Part shown: in pieces, positions 18,037-28,120 of the stretch
Layout of the letters: each line of letters starts with the position of its first letter
Position numbering within the stretch: position 1 is the first letter of the stretch
Source of the DNA: Rhodopseudomonas palustris HaA2
GTDB taxonomy: Bacteria; Pseudomonadota; Alphaproteobacteria; Rhizobiales; Xanthobacteraceae
DNA length: 64,000 nucleotides
Direction of reading: 5' to 3'
NCBI RefSeq assembly: GCF_000013365.1
Contig: NC_007778.1
Span: forward strand, 3,038,001 to 3,102,000
Notes under the pieces: generated by a model
What the model saw: only the letters and a program-made list of their open reading frames with translations
Databases searched by the model: none
Told to the model about the DNA's origin: nothing
Made by a program: the position numbers and the translations under genes

Positions 18037-18339
18037 ATGATCACCGAAATCGCACAGATCGACATCAAGCCCGGCAGTGAAGCCGACTTCGAAGCCGCCG
18101 TCGCCAAGGCCGGCGCCGCGTTCGGCCGCTCCAAGGGCTTTCACGGCTTCGAGCTACATCGCTCGATCGAAAAGCCGCAGCGCTATCGTTTGATGGTGAA
18201 GTGGGAGACGCTGGAGAACCACACCGTCGACTTCCGCGGCTCCGAGAATTTCACCGAGTGGCGCGGCCTGGTCAGTGGATTCTTCGCCTCGCCGCCCGAG
18301 GTCGAGCACACCGATACGGTCGTCACGATTCCGGGCTAG
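18037..18339 (+). CDS. antibiotic biosynthesis monooxygenase (ABM) domain protein
   Basis: A 100-residue ferredoxin-like dimeric alpha/beta barrel protein. The ITEIAQIDIKPGSEADFE start and SKGFHGFELHRS strand are typical of ABM-type quinol monooxygenase or heme-degrading-like small proteins. No cofactor residues are diagnostic, so the reaction is not predictable. Its last 17 bases overlap the 3' end of the convergent AI-2E family gene. Confidence 0.75.
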   Translation: MITEIAQIDIKPGSEADFEAAVAKAGAAFGRSKGFHGFELHRSIEKPQRYRLMVKWETLENHTVDFRGSENFTEWRGLVSGFFASPPEVEHTDTVVTIPG

Positions 18340-19498
18340 CGGCCAGCACCGCCGGCGGTGCGGCGCTGACCATTTCGGGGGTCGGCTCCGCGCGAAGATG
18401 GTTGATCACGACTCGTCCGATCGCCATCAGCGGCAGCGCCATCGCCAGCCCCCACAGCCCGAATACGATGCCGAGCAGGATCTGCATGGCGAACAGTGTC
18501 GCCGGCGGAATGTCGATCGCCTGACGCTGGATCAGCGGCGTCAGGATGTAGCTCTCCAGCGCGTGAACGCCGAGAAACAGTACGAACGCGCTCACCACGG
18601 CGAACCAGCCCGACCCGATCGCGGCGAGGACGATGACCAGGCCGCCGAGAATGGCGCCGACGGTCGGGATGAAAGCGAGCAGGCCAGCCTGGATGCCGAG
18701 GATGAAGGCGCCGGGAATCCCGATCAGCGACAGGCCGGTCGCGGTCACCGCGAACACCGCCGACATGGTGATGAGCTGCGCCAGCAGCCAGCGCTTCAGC
18801 ATATCGCCGGTGTCCCCGACGATGGCGCTGGCCTGGGCGCGGTAGCGCAGCGGCGCGACCCGCTCGAGGCCGCGCCGGTAGACGTCGGGCTGGGCGGCGA
18901 AGGCGAGGCCGAGAAACATCACGATGAAGAAGTTGCCGACCGCGCCGATGGTGCCGAGGATCAGCTTCAACGTCTGGCTGACGATCGCGCCGCCGCCGGA
19001 GGCGAGGTCGCCGGCGCTGGGCAAATTGCGTGGCTGCGGCAGCGGCTGCTGCTCGGCGGCGGTGCTTCCGGCATTGGCGGAATTGGCGGCATTGGCGACG
19101 ACGTTGAGTTCCATGAAACTGGTGTCGACGCCCTGCCGCTCGAGGAAGGTCTTCGCGTTGACGATCTGCGCCTTGATGGTGCCGGACAACGCGGTCGCCT
19201 GCTGGGCGATGGTGTTGCCGCCGAGCACCGCGATGCCGATGAACATCACCGTGAGCACGCAGCAAACCAGTGCCAGCCGCAACCCGTGCGGGCCGCCGAC
19301 CACCTTGCCGGCCAGATCGGTCAGCGCATTGAGGAACACCCCGAACAGGATGCCGGCGAAGATCAGAAACAGCGTGCCGGCAAAATGCCAGGAGGTGTAG
19401 AGCAGGGCGCCGAACGCAACGGTACTGATCCCGCCGATGGCGATCGCCCAGGCGAGGTCGTTGCGGGCCTGGAAACGATCGATCACTGGGACGGTCAC
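18323..19498 (-). CDS. AI-2E family transporter (PerM/TqsA type)
   Basis: A 391-residue membrane protein with about eight membrane segments, of the family first described from the autoinducer-2 exporter TqsA, many members of which export other substrates. The soluble loop near residues 110-170 contains a low-complexity Asn/Ala-rich stretch followed by Gln/Pro. The hallmark C-terminal region with the IPGAFILGIQAGLLAFIPTV-type block (near residue 260) is present. GTG at 19498 is the start. It is divergent from rlpA. The substrate is unknown. Confidence 0.88.
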   Translation of the reverse strand: MTVPVIDRFQARNDLAWAIAIGGISTVAFGALLYTSWHFAGTLFLIFAGILFGVFLNALTDLAGKVVGGPHGLRLALVCCVLTVMFIGIAVLGGNTIAQQATALSGTIKAQIVNAKTFLERQGVDTSFMELNVVANAANSANAGSTAAEQQPLPQPRNLPSAGDLASGGGAIVSQTLKLILGTIGAVGNFFIVMFLGLAFAAQPDVYRRGLERVAPLRYRAQASAIVGDTGDMLKRWLLAQLITMSAVFAVTATGLSLIGIPGAFILGIQAGLLAFIPTVGAILGGLVIVLAAIGSGWFAVVSAFVLFLGVHALESYILTPLIQRQAIDIPPATLFAMQILLGIVFGLWGLAMALPLMAIGRVVINHLRAEPTPEMVSAAPPAVLAASPES

Positions 19499-19766
19499 GG
19501 GGCAATTCCTATGAAGGGGCGGCTGAGCATTTCTTCAAATTGCGCGCGACGCAAGCGGGCCACGCGAGATCGCCGGCGTCATTTTTGGGACACCCGGATG
19601 TCACGCTTTTGCAGCGGATCGTTAACCATGTGCGCCGCGTCCCCATTTTCGCCGTGATCCCTCTGCGATATGGTCAAGGTTCGGTGCCGATGTGGGCCGG
19701 CATCGACGCGTGGCTCGCGCAGGTCCATATTGGGCTGCTGACCGCGACAATGGTATTTGGGGATCT

Positions 19767-20711
19767 ATGGGGATTCGCGGACGAGAGTCGTTGGATCGCG
19801 CCGCGCGGGTGGTTGCCGCTGCGGGGGCGTGTCTTGTTCTCGCCAATTGCGCGCAATCCGGCAAGTTCAGCCGGGTCGATCCGAAATACGGCGTCTCGAC
19901 CAGCCCCCGTGTGGTTGCGATGGGAGAGCCGGTGCCGAAGGGCGGCGGTACGTATCGCATCGGTAAGCCCTATGTGGTCGGCGGGCGTACCTATGTCCCG
20001 GAAGAAGATGCCAATTATCGCGCCGAGGGGCTGGCGTCCTGGTACGGCGACAATTTTCACGGACGCCTGACGGCCAATGGCGAGGTGTTCGACATGGCGT
20101 CGCTGTCGGCGGCGCATCCGACCTTGCCGATCCCGTCTTATGCCCGGGTCACCAATCTCAGCAATGGCCGTTCGCTGGTCGTGCGCGTCAATGACCGCGG
20201 CCCGTACCACGGCAACCGGCTCATCGATGTCTCGAACCGAGCCGCCGATCTGCTTGAATTCAAACACAAAGGCACCGCGCGCGTGCGGGTCGAATATGTC
20301 GGCCGGGCGCCGCTCGAAGGCTCCGACGACCGCCAGCTTGTCGCCACCCTGCGGACCAACGAACCGGCACCGGCGCCGGCGACGGTCCGGATCGCCTCGG
20401 CCCGGCCGTTTGTGCCGGACATGCAGGGCGGTGGGCTCGCGACCCGTGCGATCCGCGGCGACGTTCCGCTGCCGGAAGGGCGGCCGTATTCGCTGGGCAA
20501 TACCTCGGTTGATGTCGCCTCTGTCGGCGCGACCTCGGAAATCTCCGCCTCGCGCAGTTCGCGCACGGCTGGCCGAACACTGGCGCGCAATCAGCACGCT
20601 GTTTCCTACGACAGCAGCGGCAGCTACGCCGAGACCGCCGCTCGCGCAGAGGCGCCGTCGCGCGCCAGTGACGAGATCGGCAGCCTGCTGTCGGCGCGCG
20701 GGCTGTACTGA
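19767..20711 (+). CDS. rlpA: septal ring lytic transglycosylase RlpA-family lipoprotein
   Basis: A 314-residue lipoprotein of the RlpA family. The lipobox LVLANC ends at cysteine 28, so the mature protein is acylated there. A double-psi beta-barrel follows (EGLASWYGDNFHGRLTANGE to GTARVRVEYVGRAPLEG, roughly residues 87-195); it cleaves glycan strands lacking stem peptides in the Pseudomonas enzyme. No SPOR domain is visible in the C-terminal 110 residues, which are rich in Ala, Arg and Ser. The ATG at 19767 places the signal sequence correctly. The neighbouring D,D-carboxypeptidase fits a cell-wall role. Confidence 0.9.
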   Translation: MGIRGRESLDRAARVVAAAGACLVLANCAQSGKFSRVDPKYGVSTSPRVVAMGEPVPKGGGTYRIGKPYVVGGRTYVPEEDANYRAEGLASWYGDNFHGRLTANGEVFDMASLSAAHPTLPIPSYARVTNLSNGRSLVVRVNDRGPYHGNRLIDVSNRAADLLEFKHKGTARVRVEYVGRAPLEGSDDRQLVATLRTNEPAPAPATVRIASARPFVPDMQGGGLATRAIRGDVPLPEGRPYSLGNTSVDVASVGATSEISASRSSRTAGRTLARNQHAVSYDSSGSYAETAARAEAPSRASDEIGSLLSARGLY

Positions 20712-20719
20712 GCCGCGGC

Positions 20720-21667
20720 TCACGTCACCTGTTTCAGGAAATCGATCAGCGCGGCATTCACCTCCGCGGGCTTCTCCTGCTGAATCCAGTGGCCGGCGCC
20801 GTCGATGATCAGCTTCCGCTTCAGATTCGGCAGCACCCGCTCCATTGCGGCGACATGCTTGCCGCTCATCTTGTCGGAGATCACCGGGTCTTTGCTGCCG
20901 GCGATGAACAAAGCCGGCTGACGAATTTGCGCGCCATCCCAGGGGGCGGTCAGGTCCCAATTGCGGTCGATATTGCGGTACCAGTTCAACCCGCCGCGAA
21001 AGCCGCTCTCCTTGTACTGTTCGATGAAGAACGCGAGTTCGGTTTCGCTCAGCCAGCTCGGCAGCGGGAGCGATGACGCCGACCGGCCGATGAATCCGCG
21101 CCCTTCCGGCACGAACAGCGAGCGCGTCGGATCTGAAAACCCGCCGCACAGCATCCCCCGGATCGTCGCGGTCACGTCACGTTCGAATTCCGCCTCGGCG
21201 ACGCCGGGTGTCTGGAAATATTGCCAGTAGAAGTTGGTGACGCCTGCAGCGCTCAGAAGGTCCAGCGGCCGGCCCTTGCCGCGCCAGGGGGGCGGCACGC
21301 TCAGGCCCGCGACGGCAGTGAACAGCTCCGGCCGGAACAACGCCGCATGCCAGGCGACCGGCGCGCCCCAGTCGTGGCCGATGATGACCGCGCGGGTCTC
21401 CTTCAACTCGGCGACCAGCGCCACCATGTCGCCGACCAGATCGAAGATGCTGTAAGCCTCGATCGGATGCGGCGCGGAGGAGCGCCCGAAACCGCGCATG
21501 TCGGGCGCGACCACGCGATAGCCGGCGTCGGCGAGCGCCGGGATCTGGTGCCGCCATGAATACGACAGTTCCGGCCAGCCGTGGCACAGCAGCACCAGCG
21601 GGCCTTCGCCGCGTTCGCGCAAGAACAGTTCGATCCCGTTGACCGCAACGGTCCTGGTCGTTTCCAT
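20720..21667 (-). CDS. alpha/beta hydrolase, epoxide-hydrolase type
   Basis: A 315-residue alpha/beta hydrolase. The HGWPE oxyanion motif (near residue 34), the nucleophile elbow GHDWGAP with Asp as nucleophile (near residue 104) and the late GAGHWIQQE histidine (near 290) match soluble epoxide hydrolases and haloalkane dehalogenases; HGWPE favours epoxide hydrolase. ATG at 21667 was chosen because upstream frame up to 21973 has no family sequence. It is inserted on the opposite strand between rlpA and the D,D-carboxypeptidase gene, which in related genomes are usually neighbours. Confidence 0.88.
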   Translation of the reverse strand: METTRTVAVNGIELFLRERGEGPLVLLCHGWPELSYSWRHQIPALADAGYRVVAPDMRGFGRSSAPHPIEAYSIFDLVGDMVALVAELKETRAVIIGHDWGAPVAWHAALFRPELFTAVAGLSVPPPWRGKGRPLDLLSAAGVTNFYWQYFQTPGVAEAEFERDVTATIRGMLCGGFSDPTRSLFVPEGRGFIGRSASSLPLPSWLSETELAFFIEQYKESGFRGGLNWYRNIDRNWDLTAPWDGAQIRQPALFIAGSKDPVISDKMSGKHVAAMERVLPNLKRKLIIDGAGHWIQQEKPAEVNAALIDFLKQVT

Positions 21668-21833
21668 CGCGTTTCCGCCCTGAATTGATTGGAGTTTATG
21701 TGGAAGCCGAGCGGCCCGCACGATAGGATCGATCCGGCGTCGCCACAATGGAGAACAGTCCACTCCTGCCGTCCGTCCGGATGGGTGGAGACGATCCGCA
21801 CCCTTGTTCGAAGCCTGTCCCGGAACATTCTCG

Positions 21834-23093
21834 ATGGTTCTGTTCACCGACTTGCCGACCATCCGATCGCGCCGCCGCCTGCCGCGCTGGCGCGCGCTGT
21901 TGGTCGGCCTGCTGGTCATGACGATCGGATCGAACCAGGCGTTGGCTGCGAACCAGAGCGTGCAGGGCGCCAAGAAGGAAGACGTCGCCGGCGGCTACGA
22001 CACCGATGCGCCGAGCGCCATCCTGATCGACGGTGAAAGCGGCAGCGTGCTGTTCGAGAAGAACGCCGACGAATTGCGCGCGCCGTCGAGCATGCTGAAG
22101 CTGATGACCGTGGAGCTGGTGTTTCACCTGCTGGCCAAGGGTGAGATCAAGCCGACCGACGAGTACAAGATCAGCGAATACGCATGGCGCCGCGGCGGCG
22201 CGCCGGCCGGCAACTCGACGATGTTCGCCGAAATTCACAGCAAGGTCGCGGTGGAGGACCTGCTCAAGGGCGCGATCATCCAGAGCGGCAACGATTCCTG
22301 CATCGCGCTGGCCGAAGGCATCGCCGGCAGCGAGCCGGCATTCGTCGAGCGGATGACCAAGCGGGCGCGTGAGATCGGGCTGACGCAATCGACCTTCGCG
22401 AATTCCAACGGTCTGCCCGATCCCGGCAACAAGATGAGCGTGCGCGAACTCGGCCGGCTCGCGCGCCACATCATCCAGACCTATCCGAACGACTACAAGC
22501 TGTTCAGTGAGAAGGAATTCACCTGGAACAAGATCCGGCAGACCAACCGCAACCCGCTGCTGAATACGTTCAACGGCGCCGACGGGTTGAAGACCGGCTA
22601 CACCAAGGACGGCGGCTACGGCATGGTCGGCTCTGCGGTGCAGAACGGGATGCGGCTGATCGTGGTGGTCAACGGGATCGACGACATCGACGATCGAGCC
22701 AGCGAGGTCAAGAAGCTGCTGGAATGGGGCTTCCGCAACTTCGAATCGCGCGCGCTGTTCGCTTCGGACGCGACGATCGGCTATGCGCGGGTGTTCGGCG
22801 GTGAGAAGCGTTACGTCCCGTTGATCCCGGCCGAGCCGGTGCGGGTGATGGTGCGCAAGAACGGCAGCGACCGGCTGATCGCGCGGATCGTGTATACCGG
22901 CCCGGTCGCAGCGCCGGTCGACGCCGGCCGCCGCATCGGCGTGGTGCGGGTGTGGCGCGGCCCCAACCTTGCGGTCGAAGTGCCGCTGCAGGCGGCCGAG
23001 ACCAATCCGGTCGGCTCGACCATGCGCCGCGCCATGGACGGCGCCAGCGAGTTGGTGATCGGGGTGTTTCGCGCCGGCATGGCAAAGCTCTGA
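21834..23093 (+). CDS. D-alanyl-D-alanine carboxypeptidase (PBP5/6 family)
   Basis: A 419-residue penicillin-binding protein that trims the terminal D-Ala from peptidoglycan stem peptides in the periplasm. After a basic N-terminus and signal segment (RALLVGLLVMTIGSNQALA), the three active-site motifs are all present: SMLK (SxxK), SGN in IQSGNDSCIALAEG, and KTG in LKTGYTKDGGYG. A C-terminal beta-rich PBP5-type domain follows. ATG at 21834 is preferred; a TTG at 21804 is possible. It begins a tight operon with tmk (two bases apart), holB and further genes. Confidence 0.93.
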   Translation: MVLFTDLPTIRSRRRLPRWRALLVGLLVMTIGSNQALAANQSVQGAKKEDVAGGYDTDAPSAILIDGESGSVLFEKNADELRAPSSMLKLMTVELVFHLLAKGEIKPTDEYKISEYAWRRGGAPAGNSTMFAEIHSKVAVEDLLKGAIIQSGNDSCIALAEGIAGSEPAFVERMTKRAREIGLTQSTFANSNGLPDPGNKMSVRELGRLARHIIQTYPNDYKLFSEKEFTWNKIRQTNRNPLLNTFNGADGLKTGYTKDGGYGMVGSAVQNGMRLIVVVNGIDDIDDRASEVKKLLEWGFRNFESRALFASDATIGYARVFGGEKRYVPLIPAEPVRVMVRKNGSDRLIARIVYTGPVAAPVDAGRRIGVVRVWRGPNLAVEVPLQAAETNPVGSTMRRAMDGASELVIGVFRAGMAKL

Positions 23094-23095
23094 CA

Positions 23096-23836
23096 ATGCT
23101 TGAACAGACAACCCAAACTGCCTCAGCTTGCGGCCATTTCATCACTTTCGAAGGGGGCGAGGGGGCCGGCAAATCAACCCAGATCAGGCTGCTGGCGCAG
23201 CGGCTGGAAAAGGCCGGGCTGGAGACCCTGGTGACGCGCGAGCCGGGCGGCTCGCCGGGTGCAGAGATCATCCGGCATCTGTTGCTGGCCGGCGTCGGCC
23301 GGGCGATCGGCGGTGCTGAGGCTGAGGCGCTGCTGTTCGCCGCGGCCCGCGACGACCATGTCCGCACATTGATCCAGCCCGCATTGGATCGCGGCGTCTG
23401 GGTGCTGTGCGACCGGTTCTATGATTCGACCAGGGTCTACCAGGGTCGGCTCGGCGACGTCAGCCCTGGGATGCTGAACGCTTTGCAGGACGTCACCATC
23501 GGCACCATGAAGCCCGACCTCACCGTGATCCTCGACGTGCCGGTCGAAATCGGGCTGGCGCGCGCCGCAGTGCGTCGCGGCAGCGATGCGCCCGACCGAT
23601 TCGAATCCGAGAACATCGATTTTCATCGCCGGTTGCGCGACGCCTATCGGCAGATCGCGCGCGCCGAGCCGGAGCGCTGTGTGCTGGTCGATGCGCATGC
23701 CGAACCGAAGGTCGTGGCCGATCGGATCTGGCTGACGGTGCAGGAGCGGCTGCTGCAGTGGCCGCAGGCCAAACCCGCGGTGACGCCGAAGGCGAAAGCT
23801 AAGACGAAAACGAAGACCAAGGCGCGATCGGCATGA
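23096..23836 (+). CDS. tmk: thymidylate kinase
   Basis: A 246-residue dTMP kinase converting dTMP to dTDP with ATP in the cytoplasm. The P-loop is EGGEGAGKST (residues 19-28), the REPGG motif follows near residue 48, and the DRF motif is in CDRFYDST near residue 104. The last roughly 25 residues form a Lys/Thr/Ala-rich tail beyond the usual 205-215 residue enzyme, of unknown role. Its stop overlaps the holB start (ATGA). ATG at 23096 matches the family start. Confidence 0.95.
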   Translation: MLEQTTQTASACGHFITFEGGEGAGKSTQIRLLAQRLEKAGLETLVTREPGGSPGAEIIRHLLLAGVGRAIGGAEAEALLFAAARDDHVRTLIQPALDRGVWVLCDRFYDSTRVYQGRLGDVSPGMLNALQDVTIGTMKPDLTVILDVPVEIGLARAAVRRGSDAPDRFESENIDFHRRLRDAYRQIARAEPERCVLVDAHAEPKVVADRIWLTVQERLLQWPQAKPAVTPKAKAKTKTKTKARSA

Positions 23837-24873
23837 GCGCGCGCAAGGCTTCCACCGAGATCGCCGCGAAATCGCCGCGCGAGACCACGGCGCTGTTCGG
23901 GCATGCCGCCGCCGAGCAGGCGCTGCTCGATGCCTATCGCAGCGGCCGCATCGCGCACGCCTGGCTGATCGGCGGCCCGCAGGGCATCGGCAAGGCGACG
24001 CTGGCCTACCGGATGGCGCGCTTCGTGCTGGCGCATCGCGATCCGATGGCGGATGCGGTGCAGGGCGCCGCGACCCTCGACCTCGACCCGTCGCATCCGG
24101 TGGTGCGCCACGTCGCCGCCGAGGCCCATGGCGGCCTGCTGACGCTGGAGCGCTCGGTCAACGACAAGGGCGTGCTGCGCAACGTCATCACCGTCGACGA
24201 GTCGCGCGAGACGATCGGCTTCTTCGGTTCGACCGCGGCGGTCGAAGGCTGGCGGGTGTGCATCGTCGATACCGTCGACGATCTCAACGCCTCGTCCGCC
24301 AACGCGCTGCTCAAGGTGATCGAGGAGCCGCCGCAGCGCTCGCTGTTTCTGCTGATCAGCAATTCGCCGGCGCGGCTGCTGCCGACGATCCTGTCGCGCT
24401 GCCGCAAGCTGATGCTGCGGCCGTTATCCGTCAGCGACGTGATCGCCGCGGCGCTCGAGGCCACCGATCTTTCGCCCGGCGATGCCAAGCTCGCCGAGGC
24501 CGCCGCGGCCTCGGAAGGCAGCGTGGCGCGGGCGCTAACGCTGCTCGGTGGCGACGCGCTGACGCTGCAGCAGAAAACCACCGCGCTGCTCGACAGCCTG
24601 CCGAACGTCGATCCGCGCGCGCTGCATGCGCTGGGCGAGGCGATCGGCGGCACCGACCGCACCACCCTGGCGGCGTTCGTCGACGGCGTCGACCGCTGGA
24701 TCGCCGGCAGGCTGCGGACAGGCGATGCCAACGCGGAACTGCCGCGCCTTGCACGGCTGGCGGAGGTGTGGGAAAAGATCGGCCGCGCCGCGCGCGACAC
24801 CGAAGCCTATAATCTGGAGCGCAAGCCGCTGGTTTTCTCGGTGTTCGGGCTCCTCGCGGAGGCGGTGCGCTGA
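23833..24873 (+). CDS. holB: DNA polymerase III delta' subunit
   Basis: A 346-residue clamp-loader subunit that helps load the beta sliding clamp on DNA. The N-terminal AAA+ domain has the P-loop-like GGPQGIGKATLAY (residues 42-54) and the sensor-like block NALLKVIEEPPQRSLFLLIS; the SRC motif (LSRCRKLMLRP) is near residue 190. It starts four bases within the tmk stop region and is followed 79 bases later by metG. Confidence 0.93.
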   Translation: MSARKASTEIAAKSPRETTALFGHAAAEQALLDAYRSGRIAHAWLIGGPQGIGKATLAYRMARFVLAHRDPMADAVQGAATLDLDPSHPVVRHVAAEAHGGLLTLERSVNDKGVLRNVITVDESRETIGFFGSTAAVEGWRVCIVDTVDDLNASSANALLKVIEEPPQRSLFLLISNSPARLLPTILSRCRKLMLRPLSVSDVIAAALEATDLSPGDAKLAEAAAASEGSVARALTLLGGDALTLQQKTTALLDSLPNVDPRALHALGEAIGGTDRTTLAAFVDGVDRWIAGRLRTGDANAELPRLARLAEVWEKIGRAARDTEAYNLERKPLVFSVFGLLAEAVR

Positions 24874-24952
24874 TGCGCTCGGGCGATCACACAGGCTGAT
24901 GGTCAGCGCCGCCGCCCTCATTCGATCCAGTTGTTGAAAGGCGTCCGCGCAG

Positions 24953-26497
24953 ATGGCGCAGCGAAACTCGTTCTACATCACCACCGCAATCTCCTATCCC
25001 AACGGCGCGCCGCATATCGGCCACGCCTATGAGGCGATCGCGACCGACGCGCTGGCGCGATTCCAGCGGCTCGACGGCCGTGACGTGTTCTTCCTGACCG
25101 GCACCGACGAGCACGGCCTGAAGATGATCCAGACCGCGCAGAAGGAGGGCGTCGAGACCCACGTGCTCGCCGCCCGCAATGCCGGCCGCTTCCGCGACAT
25201 GGACGACCGCTTCGGCATCTCCTACGACCGCTTCATCCGCACCTCGGAAGAGCAGCATCATCGCTCCGTCCAGGAGGTCTGGAAGCGGATGCAGGCGAAC
25301 GGCGACATCTATCTCGACAGCTATGCCGGCTGGTATTCGGTCCGCGACGAGGCCTATTACGCCGAGGACGAAACCGTCGTCGGCGAGGATCAGATTCGCC
25401 GCGGCCCGCAGGGCACGCCGGTCGAATGGGTCGAGGAGCGGAGCTACTTCTTCAAGCTCTCGGCCTATCAGGACAAACTCCTGAAGCTGTACGAGGACCA
25501 GCCGGACTTCATCGGCCCGGATTCCCGCCGCAACGAGGTGATCAGCTTCGTCAAGGGCGGGCTGAAGGACCTGTCGGTGTCGCGCACCACCTTCGACTGG
25601 GGCGTCAAGGTGCCGGGCGATCCGGAGCACGTGATGTATGTCTGGGTCGATGCGCTGACCAACTACATCACCGGCGTCGGCTTCCCCGACGAGAGCGACG
25701 CCAACTGGCATTATTGGCCGGCCGACGTGCACGTCATCGGCAAGGACATCATCCGCTTCCACGCGGTGTACTGGCCGGCGTTCCTGATGTCGGCCGGCAT
25801 CCCGATCCAGAAGCGCGTCTACGCCCACGGCTTTTTGTTCAACAAGGGCGAGAAGATGTCGAAATCGGTCGGCAATATCGTCGACCCGTTCAATCTCGCC
25901 GATCAATACGGCGTCGATCAGGTGCGCTACTTCTTCCTGCGCGAGGTGCCGTTCGGCGCCGACGGCAGCTATAATCACGAGGCGATCGTCAATCGCATCA
26001 ACGCCGACCTCGCCAACGACCTCGGCAATCTGGCGCAGCGCTCGCTGACCATGGTGGCCAAGCAGTGCGACGCCCAGGTGCCGCAGCACGGCGAGTTCAG
26101 CGAGGCCGACAAGGCGATGCTGGCGATGGCCGACGGCATGATCGCGATCGCACGCCCGGCGATGGCAACGCAGCAGATCCATCAGGCGCTGAACGCGGTG
26201 TGGGCGGTGGTGGCGGAAGCCAACCGTTACTTCGCCGGCGAAGCGCCGTGGGCGCTGGCCAAGACCGATCCGGCGCGGCAGAAGACGGTGCTCTACGTCA
26301 CCGCCGAAGTGCTGCGGCAGGTCGGCATCCTGGCGCAGCCCGCGATCCCGGCCTCGGCGGCCAAGCTGCTCGACATCCTCGGCGTCGCCGAGGGCGCGCG
26401 CGACTTCGCGGCGCTGCCGACGCGGATCGTGCCGGGCACGCCACTGCCGGCCCCGGCGCCTATCTTCCCGCGCTATGTCGAGCCGGCGACCGCCTGA
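24953..26497 (+). CDS. metG: methionyl-tRNA synthetase
   Basis: A 514-residue class I tRNA synthetase that charges tRNA-Met. The HIGH-like motif PHIGHAY is at residues 20-26 and KMSKS in EKMSKSVGN near residue 300. The zinc knuckle cysteines of the E. coli type and the C-terminal tRNA-binding domain are absent, as is normal for the shorter MetRS form found in Alphaproteobacteria. The stop overlaps the tatD start by one base (TGATG). Confidence 0.96.
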   Translation: MAQRNSFYITTAISYPNGAPHIGHAYEAIATDALARFQRLDGRDVFFLTGTDEHGLKMIQTAQKEGVETHVLAARNAGRFRDMDDRFGISYDRFIRTSEEQHHRSVQEVWKRMQANGDIYLDSYAGWYSVRDEAYYAEDETVVGEDQIRRGPQGTPVEWVEERSYFFKLSAYQDKLLKLYEDQPDFIGPDSRRNEVISFVKGGLKDLSVSRTTFDWGVKVPGDPEHVMYVWVDALTNYITGVGFPDESDANWHYWPADVHVIGKDIIRFHAVYWPAFLMSAGIPIQKRVYAHGFLFNKGEKMSKSVGNIVDPFNLADQYGVDQVRYFFLREVPFGADGSYNHEAIVNRINADLANDLGNLAQRSLTMVAKQCDAQVPQHGEFSEADKAMLAMADGMIAIARPAMATQQIHQALNAVWAVVAEANRYFAGEAPWALAKTDPARQKTVLYVTAEVLRQVGILAQPAIPASAAKLLDILGVAEGARDFAALPTRIVPGTPLPAPAPIFPRYVEPATA

Positions 26498-27294
26498 TGC
26501 CGATGCTGGTCGACAGCCACTGCCATCTCGACTTCCCCGACTTTGCCGACGATCTCGCCGGCATCGTCGCCCGCGCCGAAGCGAGCGGGGTGGGGCGGAT
26601 GGTGACGATCTCGACCCGGGTGAAGCGGCTGCCGGACCTCTTGGCGATCGCCGAGCGCTTCCCCAACGTGTACTGCTCGGTCGGCACCCATCCGCATCAC
26701 GTCGACGAGGAAGACGGCATTAGCGCCGACGAACTGGTGAAGCTGGCGCAGCATCCCAAGGTGGTGGCGTTCGGCGAGGCCGGGCTCGATTACTTCTACG
26801 AGCACGGCTCGCGCGACGCGCAGGAGCGCGGCTTCCGCACCCACATCGCCGCCGCGCGCGAGACCGGATTGCCGCTGGTGATCCATACCCGCGAGGCGGA
26901 CGAGAATTGCGGCCGCATCCTCGAAAACGAGATGGCCAAGGGCGCGTTTCGCGCGGTGTTGCATTGCTACACCGGCGGCCGGGACCTCGCGCTGCAGGCC
27001 ATCGACCTCGGCCTGCTGATCGGCTTCACTGGCATACTGACCTTCAAGAAATCCCAGGCGCTTCGCGACCTCGCCGCCGAATTGCCGGCCGATCGCGTGC
27101 TGGTCGAAACCGACGCGCCCTATCTGGCGCCCGGCAAATATCGCGGCAAGCGCAATGAGCCGGCTTACGTGGTCGAGACCGCCAAGGTGCTGGCCGAGGT
27201 GAGGGGCGTGACGCCCGACGAGATCGCCCGCCAGACCACGGCGAATTTCTTCAACCTGTTCGGCAAGGTGCCGCCGCCGGACGTCGCCGCATGA
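26497..27294 (+). CDS. TatD family hydrolase
   Basis: A 265-residue metal-dependent TIM-barrel hydrolase of the TatD DNase family. The HxH metal motif in DSHCHLD (residues 6-12), the GEAGLDYFY block near residue 94, HTREADEN near 132 and the ETDAPYLAPGKYRGKRNEP block near 205-223 are all present, so the site looks intact. The family acts on DNA 3' ends in some cases. It is between metG and the MBL hydrolase in one operon. Its stop overlaps the next start (ATGA). Confidence 0.93.
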   Translation: MPMLVDSHCHLDFPDFADDLAGIVARAEASGVGRMVTISTRVKRLPDLLAIAERFPNVYCSVGTHPHHVDEEDGISADELVKLAQHPKVVAFGEAGLDYFYEHGSRDAQERGFRTHIAAARETGLPLVIHTREADENCGRILENEMAKGAFRAVLHCYTGGRDLALQAIDLGLLIGFTGILTFKKSQALRDLAAELPADRVLVETDAPYLAPGKYRGKRNEPAYVVETAKVLAEVRGVTPDEIARQTTANFFNLFGKVPPPDVAA

Positions 27295-28091
27295 CGCTGA
27301 TCCTGACCATTCTCGGCTCCGGCTCCTCCGCCGGCGTGCCGCGCCCGGCGCTCGGCTGGGGCGCCGCCGATCCGAGCAATCCGAAGAACCGCCGCCGGCG
27401 CTGCTCGCTCCTCGCGGAGCGGGTGACACCCGACGGCATCACACGGGTGCTGATCGACACTTCGCCGGACCTGCGCGAGCAACTGATCGACGCCGACGTC
27501 GATCATCTCGATGCGGTGTTTCTGACCCACGAACACGCCGACCAGACCCACGGCATCGACGACCTGCGCTCGGTGGCGATGCACATGCGACGACGCATCC
27601 CGGTCTATCTCAACCAGGCGACCGCCGAGCACGTCGTGTTCCGCTTCCACTACTGCTTTGTGACGCCGCCCGGCAGCTCCTATCCGCCGATTCTGGACGA
27701 GCACCGCATCGAGACCGGCGAAAGCCGCAGCATCGAAGGCGCCGGCGGCGAGCTGACGCTGGCGCCGTTCCTGGTGCAGCACGGCGACATCCCGGCGCTC
27801 GGCTACCGCATCGGCGCCGCCGCCTACACGCCGGACGTCAGCGACATTCCCGAGCAGAGTTTTCCGGCGCTCGAAGGCCTCGACCTGTGGATCATCGACG
27901 GCCTGCGCTACAAGCCCCACGGCAGCCATTTCCACATCGACGCCGCGCTGGGATGGATCGACCGCTTCAAGCCGAAGCGCGCGGTGATCACCAACATGCA
28001 CGCCGACATCGACTACGAGACGCTGCGCAAGGAATTGCCCGACGGCGTGGTGCCGGGGTTCGACGGGATGCGGTTGGAAGTTGAGGGCTGA
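27291..28091 (+). CDS. MBL-fold metallohydrolase
   Basis: A 266-residue metallo-beta-lactamase fold hydrolase, PhnP/RNase Z-like. The metal motif HEHADQTHGID (residues 77-87, of the HxHxDH type) and the late NMHADIDY histidine near residue 235 are seen. Such proteins often hydrolyse phosphodiester bonds of cyclic nucleotides; the substrate here is unknown. Last gene of the dac-tmk-holB-metG-tatD operon, overlapping tatD by four bases. A repeat element follows. Confidence 0.88.
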   Translation: MTLILTILGSGSSAGVPRPALGWGAADPSNPKNRRRRCSLLAERVTPDGITRVLIDTSPDLREQLIDADVDHLDAVFLTHEHADQTHGIDDLRSVAMHMRRRIPVYLNQATAEHVVFRFHYCFVTPPGSSYPPILDEHRIETGESRSIEGAGGELTLAPFLVQHGDIPALGYRIGAAAYTPDVSDIPEQSFPALEGLDLWIIDGLRYKPHGSHFHIDAALGWIDRFKPKRAVITNMHADIDYETLRKELPDGVVPGFDGMRLEVEG

Positions 28092-28120
28092 GGGTCGCTT
28101 CGCGCCCTCCCTCTCTGCCC

